Positions 59,837-64,000 of a stretch of DNA of 64,000 nucleotides are shown here, in pieces. Positions within the stretch are counted from its first letter, which is position 1; each line of letters opens with the position of its first letter. The translations under genes and the position numbers were made by a program. The notes beneath the pieces were generated by a model. That model was not told where the DNA came from. It saw nothing but the letters and a program-made list of their open reading frames with translations, and did no database searches. Source of the stretch: Bog-366 sp963722555 (GTDB lineage Bacteria; Acidobacteriota; Terriglobia; UBA7540); assembly GCA_963722555.1 (NCBI GenBank), contig CAVRNQ010000001.1, forward strand, positions 124,001-188,000, read 5' to 3'.

Positions 59837-61522
59837 TCATTTATTCACCTGCTGCAACAGGCGCTCGTAATTCTGCTTATAGGTCGCGTCCTTGGGGTCG
59901 AGCATGTAGGCCGCGCGGTATTCCTCCAGGGCACCCCGCAGGTCGCCTTTCACCTCCAGCGCGATGCCGAGGCCCGCGTGTGCCCTGTCATTATTGCGGT
60001 TTAAGCGCAGGGCCTCGCGTTCTTCAGAGATCGTTCCATCCCAGTCGCCCTTGCCTCCAAGCGCGAGGCCGAGGTTGAAGTGCGCGAAGGCATTATTGAG
60101 GTTCAGGCGCAGCGCCTCGCGGTATTCCGCGATCGCCCCGTCCAGGTCGTCCTTGTGACCGAGCGCGGACCCGAGGCTGACGTGCGCCGCGTCATTATTG
60201 GGGTTCAGGCGCAGCGCCTCGCGGTATTCCGCGATGGCCCCGTCCAGGTCGTGCTTGTGATCGAGCGCGGACCCGAGGCTGACGTGCGCCGCGTCATCAT
60301 TGGGGTCCAAACGCAGGGCTTGCCGGTATTCCGCCATCTCACCGTCTGAGTCGCCCTTGTTTCCGAGCGCCATGCCGAGGAAGTAGTGCGCCCCTTCATT
60401 ATTGGGGTTCAAGCGCAGGGCTGCACGTTCTTCCGCGATCGCTCCATCCCAGTCGCCCTTGCCTCCAAACGCAACGCCGAGGTTGAAGTGCGCCTCTGCA
60501 AGATTCGGGTTCAGGCGCAGCGCTTCGCGTTCTTCAGTGATTTCACCATCCCAGTCGTGCTTGATCCCGAGCGCATTGCCAAGGTTGTTGTGCGCCCTGT
60601 AGTTGTTGGGGTTCAAGCGGAGCGCCTCGCGGTATTCTGCTATCCCGCCGTCCAAGTCACCCTTTTCCCCGAGTGCCAGGCCGAGGTTGACGTGCGCCTG
60701 ATCATTATTGGGGTTCAAGCGCAGCGCTTCGCGTTCTTCAGCGATTTCTCCATCCCGGTCGCCCTTGTCTCCAAGCGCTACGCCGAGATTGACGTGCGCC
60801 AGGTCATTATTTGGGTTTAAGCGCAGGGCTTCGCGTGCTGCCGCCGCGGCATCGTCCCACTTCTTCTGCTGACCGAGGACATAGGCCAGGCTCACGTAAA
60901 GGTCGGCATTTTGAGAATCAAGCAGCAAGGCCGCGCGATATTCCTGCTCAGCCTCCGCATACTGCCCTCTCTGTTTGAGTTCCGCCCCGCGCGCCACGTG
61001 TTGCCGAACCTCGGCTTGCCGAGCCTGCGCGGCTGGATCGACGGTCGCGGGCTTCGTCACCTTGGCGCTCTTCAGCGCGCCGATTAATTCGTCGTCGCCT
61101 CCGCCTAGACGAACTTGATGGAGATAATCATCCTTTACATCGAAATCGATGCCGCGCTCCCGAACCAACGTCGACACACGATGGCTCGGTACCTGGCCTG
61201 CCAGTAAGAGAATGACTTGCACTTGGTCGAGCGGCTTCTTGGCTGCTTCGTCGGGCTGCTGCGGGTGCTTGGCCGCGCGTAGCGCCTTAAGAAATACCTC
61301 GCTCGCGCCTGCGGCCTTGAGGCTTTGCATAAAGTCCTCCGCCGGGGCGAAATCAATCCCGCGCTGCTCGATCAGCTTCGCGCCGGAATCATCTCCCAGC
61401 CCGGCTCGCACCATGTTGCTGACCTGCACCTCGGTAAAGGGCTTCTGTTGCGCCCTCAGGGGCAGCGGCAGAATCGCTGCTATGATGAGCATTAGGATGG
61501 TCACGGCCGGTCGACGCCGCAT
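59837..61522 (-). CDS. Secreted TPR-repeat protein
   Basis: The 561-residue protein has a signal peptide (VTILMLIIAAILPLPLRAQQ). Two related domains follow (QVSNMVRAGLGDDSGAKLIEQRGIDFAPAEDF and QVILLLAGQVPSHRVSTLVRERGIDFDVKDDY). Then come about ten TPR units, nine of them nearly identical 34-residue repeats (EALRLNPNNDxAHVNLGxALGxKGDxDGxIAEx). TPR arrays hold protein partners. The start at 61522 follows CCGGAGGTGCCG; an open frame continues far upstream through repeats. The near identity of the units suggests recent internal duplication. Confidence 0.85.
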   Translation of the reverse strand: MRRRPAVTILMLIIAAILPLPLRAQQKPFTEVQVSNMVRAGLGDDSGAKLIEQRGIDFAPAEDFMQSLKAAGASEVFLKALRAAKHPQQPDEAAKKPLDQVQVILLLAGQVPSHRVSTLVRERGIDFDVKDDYLHQVRLGGGDDELIGALKSAKVTKPATVDPAAQARQAEVRQHVARGAELKQRGQYAEAEQEYRAALLLDSQNADLYVSLAYVLGQQKKWDDAAAAAREALRLNPNNDLAHVNLGVALGDKGDRDGEIAEEREALRLNPNNDQAHVNLGLALGEKGDLDGGIAEYREALRLNPNNYRAHNNLGNALGIKHDWDGEITEEREALRLNPNLAEAHFNLGVAFGGKGDWDGAIAEERAALRLNPNNEGAHYFLGMALGNKGDSDGEMAEYRQALRLDPNDDAAHVSLGSALDHKHDLDGAIAEYREALRLNPNNDAAHVSLGSALGHKDDLDGAIAEYREALRLNLNNAFAHFNLGLALGGKGDWDGTISEEREALRLNRNNDRAHAGLGIALEVKGDLRGALEEYRAAYMLDPKDATYKQNYERLLQQVNK

Positions 61523-61581
61523 CGGCACCTCCGGAAAGCGGGAATCCCTTCTGATGTTGTGAAATAATCGCCGAAGGCCCT

Positions 61582-61661
61582 TCTCACCGCAGAGTCTCGG
61601 AGGCGCAGAGGCTTGAAAAGAAAAGGCCCTTTCTCTGCGTCTCGGCGCCTCTGCGGTGAAG
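61582..61661. repeat. Palindromic repeat, TCACCGCAGAGNNTCGGAGG family
   Basis: CTCACCGCAGAGTCTCGGAG and CTCGGCGCCTCTGCGGTGAA face each other around a short centre. It is a relative of 10585-10675, and lies upstream of the TPR gene. Confidence 0.8.
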
Positions 61662-61782
61662 GCACCCATTTTTTCACACCTTCTACTACGAGGTGTGGGC
61701 ATTCTACCACCCCGGTTGCCCGGCAGGCGCGAAAAGGCGGTGCTGGTGCCATTGGGAATGGAATCCCTTTCGAAACACTGGT

Positions 61783-61865
61783 CATTCCCGCGAAAGCGGG
61801 AATCCAGTCCGTCGGCGACGCATTTCCAATGGCTTGCGGAGTAGATTCCCGCTTTCGCGGGAATG
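61783..61865. repeat. Paired palindromes ATTCCCGCGAAAGCGGGAAT
   Basis: Two perfect hairpins, ATTCCCGCGAAAGCGGGAAT and ATTCCCGCTTTCGCGGGAAT, lie about 40 bases apart. They also pair with each other. This is a widespread repeat type in many bacterial genomes. Confidence 0.88.
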
Positions 61866-62219
61866 ACTGCACCTGGGAACGCCCGTGTCTCGCAAATGGC
61901 AACCAGTACCGAAAAGCCGCGGACACACAGCGGAGGTCCGCGCCACGCTGGCTTGACCACCCCCTGCCCCCCTCCTGAACCAGGAGGGGAATAATTCGGA
62001 CAATTAGGCGGCCCTCCGTTACGATTTTGCCTACCGGTAGTCACAATCGAACTGACACCCATTGACATACCCCCGGCGCTTGGCGGTAGTCTACGAGGGT
62101 GAGGACTGCGGCCGAACAGGGCTCGGCTTCGATGGTCAACTTGACGCTGGAGCGGGGAGTTTGCCTCGCCAGATGGCGGCAGAAAGCCGCCTCTACATCC
62201 CATTGACCCACAGCGCTAC

Positions 62220-62596
62220 TCCACTATGTAATAGAAAACAAATGTTGTTAGCGTTTAGAGGCAAAATCCTTAAGAATCTATGTCATTGACAGTAAAAGAG
62301 TTACTTGATTATGCTGCGATTTACCCCGGCCGTCCTCCATTATGTACTAGAAAACAAATGGGGTTAGCCGTTTAGAGGCAAAACCTTAAAAAAGTCTATG
62401 CAATTGAAAGCAAAGTAGTTATTTGATTTCACTGCGGCGGAGCGCCGAAGAAACGCGGGGGGGAAATATGAAGGTAAGTTCCATTATGTTGTTGAAAAAA
62501 CATGTAGAAAAAATGTCAGTTTATGGGCTCTCCATTATGTTGCTGAAAATACACAAGTTATAGTTCCATCTCCATTATGTTGATGAAACTAAATGA
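62220..62596 (+). repeat. AT-rich direct repeats, TCCATTATGTNNTNGAAAA motif x 5
   Basis: Motif copies begin at 62220, 62336, 62480, 62532 and 62572. The first two are part of longer direct repeats of about 105 bases (including AGAAAACAAATG, GTTTAGAGGCAAAA, CTATG and TTGATT at the same spacing). The stretch is much richer in A+T than its surroundings. Several copies of one short motif at an end resemble the terminal structure of IS21-type insertion sequences, but no transposase gene is present. Confidence 0.7.
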
Positions 62597-62793
62597 CTAC
62601 TGCGTTGGACCGAGGGCGAGAAGTGCCGGGGTCTTTCCTTCGTTTCACTCAGGACCGGTCGCCGGGACAGAAAGTTCGCCGGTCCTAATGGCGGACGACC
62701 TCCTCAGCATGATAGGAAGCATAGCGCGGACCTGTCTGAAAGGTTCGCGGCCTTTGGCACCCTCCCCGCTCGGGGTGAACGCCAAGCGAAGTG

Positions 62794-62929
62794 CCCCCTC
62801 ACCCGACCCGCTCCGGCTGGTGAAAGCGCCGGCAGCGGGCCACCCTCTTCCGCAAGGGGCGAGGGCTGGTACGACAGGAAGCATCGGCGCATCGGCCGGT
62901 CCACCCACTCCCGCGAGGGGAGAGGGCTG
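62794..62929. repeat. Dispersed CCCTCTCCC palindromic repeat
   Basis: CCCTCACCCGACCCGCTCCG, GGCTGGTGAAAGCGCCGGC and CCACCCTCTTCCGC with a CGCGAGGGGAGAGGGC mirror. It is the same family as 194-263 and is degraded. Confidence 0.7.
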
Positions 62930-62960
62930 TTCAATCACCCGATGGGCCGATGGCAAAAGC

Positions 62961-62990
62961 AGTGACAAGTGACGAGTGACCAGTGACAAG
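62961..62990 (+). repeat. Heptamer array, AGTGACN
   Basis: AGTGACA, AGTGACG, AGTGACC, AGTGACA in a row, with only the seventh base varying. Confidence 0.85.
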
Positions 62991-63114
62991 AAGAAGGCGA
63001 AGTCTGAAAAGGGAAAGGCGGGGAGCGGCGACGGCCAAACCCCAGCGTGACACACTACCCCGCATCGGTTATCGGTAGTGTCAGGTGAGAAGATGAATCA
63101 ATTTGCTGACTTCG

Positions 63115-63184
63115 AGAATCACAAAATCGCAAATCACAAATCACTCAATCTCCCGATCACCGGATCACCCGATCACCCCGATCG
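63115..63184 (+). repeat. Heptamer/octamer array, AAATCAC to CCGATCAC
   Basis: GAATCAC, AAAATCGC, AAATCAC, AAATCAC, TCAATCTC, CCGATCAC, CGGATCAC, CCGATCAC, CCCGATCGC. The unit changes gradually from 7 to 8 bases and from AAATCAC to CCGATCAC along the array. It lies about 110 bases before the cysteine desulfurase start. Confidence 0.85.
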
Positions 63185-63294
63185 CATGAATTGACTTCTC
63201 GCAGTTGGTCGGCTAGGCTGGATTTTTGGGCGAATCTCGGGAGAACATGGCAACTGTCGTATCGGGCGCAGGCTGCTAAGGCTCTGAAGGAAAC

Positions 63295-64000
63295 ATGAAG
63301 AGGGTTTATCTCGACAACAACGCCACCACTCCGCTTGCGCCGGAAGTGTTCGAGGCCATGCGGCCGTACCTTCTCGAAGACTATGGCAACGCCTCGTCAA
63401 TCCACTGGTTCGGGCAGCGCGCCAAGGCGGCCATAGAGAAAGCTCGCGAGCAGGTGGCCCGCTTACTCAACGCACGGATCAGCGAGATCGTCTTCACGAG
63501 CGGCGGGACGGAGTCCGACAACGCCGCAATTTTCGGCATCGTCGAGGCGGCGCGGGGCGAGCGCAAGCACGTGGTCACGACGGCCATCGAGCACCACGCC
63601 GTGCTCTCAACCGTCCAGGCCGTGGAGAAACGTGGAGTGAGCGTAACCTTCGTGCCCGTGGGTGCGAGTGGCGTCATCGACCCACAGGACGTGGCGAACG
63701 CGCTCCGCCCCGAAACCGTGCTGATCAGCGTAATGCACGCCAACAACGAACTCGGTACGATCCAGCCGCTCGAGGAAATTGGCCGCCTGGCGCGGGAACG
63801 CGACATCTATTTTCATACCGATGCGGTGCAGTCGGTAGGCAAGATTCCGGTGGATGTCCAAAAACTCGACGTGGATCTCCTCGCGCTTTCCGCCCACAAG
63901 CTGCACGGCCCCCAAGGTGTAGGTGCGCTGTACGTCCGGAAAAGCACCCTCCTGCGGCCACTCATGCACGGCGGGCATCACGAGCGCGACCGGCGGCCGG
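63295..64000 (+). CDS. Cysteine desulfurase, N-terminal part
   Basis: The gene runs off the right edge; 235 residues are visible. MKRVYLDNNATTPLAPEVFEAM, IVFTSGGTESDNAAIFG, IEHHAVLSTV, SVMHANNELGTIQPLEEIG, FHTDAVQSVGKIPVDVQKLDVDLLALSAHKLHGPQGVGALYVRK match the NifS/IscS family; the lysine in SAHKLHG binds PLP. The enzyme takes sulfur from cysteine for Fe-S cluster or tRNA thiolation. The start follows GAAGGAAAC. The active cysteine lies beyond the window. Upstream is a short-repeat array. Confidence 0.93.
   Translation, partial: MKRVYLDNNATTPLAPEVFEAMRPYLLEDYGNASSIHWFGQRAKAAIEKAREQVARLLNARISEIVFTSGGTESDNAAIFGIVEAARGERKHVVTTAIEHHAVLSTVQAVEKRGVSVTFVPVGASGVIDPQDVANALRPETVLISVMHANNELGTIQPLEEIGRLARERDIYFHTDAVQSVGKIPVDVQKLDVDLLALSAHKLHGPQGVGALYVRKSTLLRPLMHGGHHERDRRP

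Noticed and set aside
61783..61865. Rho-independent terminator
   Set aside because: The two GC-rich palindromes have no T-run and belong to a common dispersed repeat type.

Overview
This is a 64 kb, GC-rich chromosomal segment of a Gram-negative bacterium. The gene set fits best with an uncultivated or soil Acidobacteriota: ilvBNC next to a succinylase-type dap pathway, Tat-exported enolase and aldo-keto reductase proteins, a PEGA protein, a DUF6599-like lipoprotein, a fused KorB/KorC, and intergenic DNA crowded with palindromic repeats. The assignment rests on gene content and style only. No rRNA, tRNA or CRISPR array was recognised.

Layout. 0-13 kb holds mostly minus-strand amino-acid biosynthesis: proC, ilvC, ilvN, ilvB, dapD, then dapA, dapB, asd and an M20 hydrolase that is a good DapE candidate. 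A methyltransferase and a mazEF pair sit in between. 13-26 kb holds secreted proteins (PEGA protein, Tat-exported ManD-like enolase, trypsin-like protease, LolA-like protein, ceramidase-like hydrolase), an RND efflux adaptor and pump, and a second M20 hydrolase. 26-34.5 kb looks like a cell-wall sugar salvage locus: a secreted serine hydrolase fused to a NamZ-type (DUF1343) muramidase, a sodium:solute symporter, murQ, and then murA. 35-36.6 kb has a tiny protein made of four 13-residue IGPMPWPP repeats ahead of two membrane proteins. 36.9-44.2 kb encodes ferredoxin-linked 2-oxoacid metabolism: a KorA/KorB pair, NifJ, and a dihydroorotate-dehydrogenase-like flavoprotein. 45.5-49 kb has a membrane polyferredoxin, a lipoprotein and a Tat-exported Fe-S aldo-keto reductase. 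49-57.5 kb is an island of toxin-antitoxin modules, several broken or fused, interleaved with REP-like repeats and RAYT transposase remnants. 57.6-61.5 kb has uncharacterised genes and a TPR protein. 61.5-63.3 kb is repeat-rich, and a cysteine desulfurase runs off the right edge.

The most unusual theme is short tandem repeats with a 7- or 8-base period at about ten loci. Their sequence differs from locus to locus while the period stays the same. Two loci bracket genes for small four-helix-bundle (S23/Avd-like) proteins. At 15.3-15.9 kb the heptamer arrays form an almost perfect 36-base inverted repeat around the gene, and the right arm also encodes the signal peptide of the next gene. At 32.6-33.2 kb octamer arrays bracket a second such gene. 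This has the architecture of a small, undescribed mobile or self-diversifying element. Other repeats have entered genes as well: a 63-base palindrome lies in frame inside dapD, heptamers encode the C-terminus of the M20 hydrolase, and one repeat family starts exactly at the stop codons of proC, ilvC and a membrane-protein gene.
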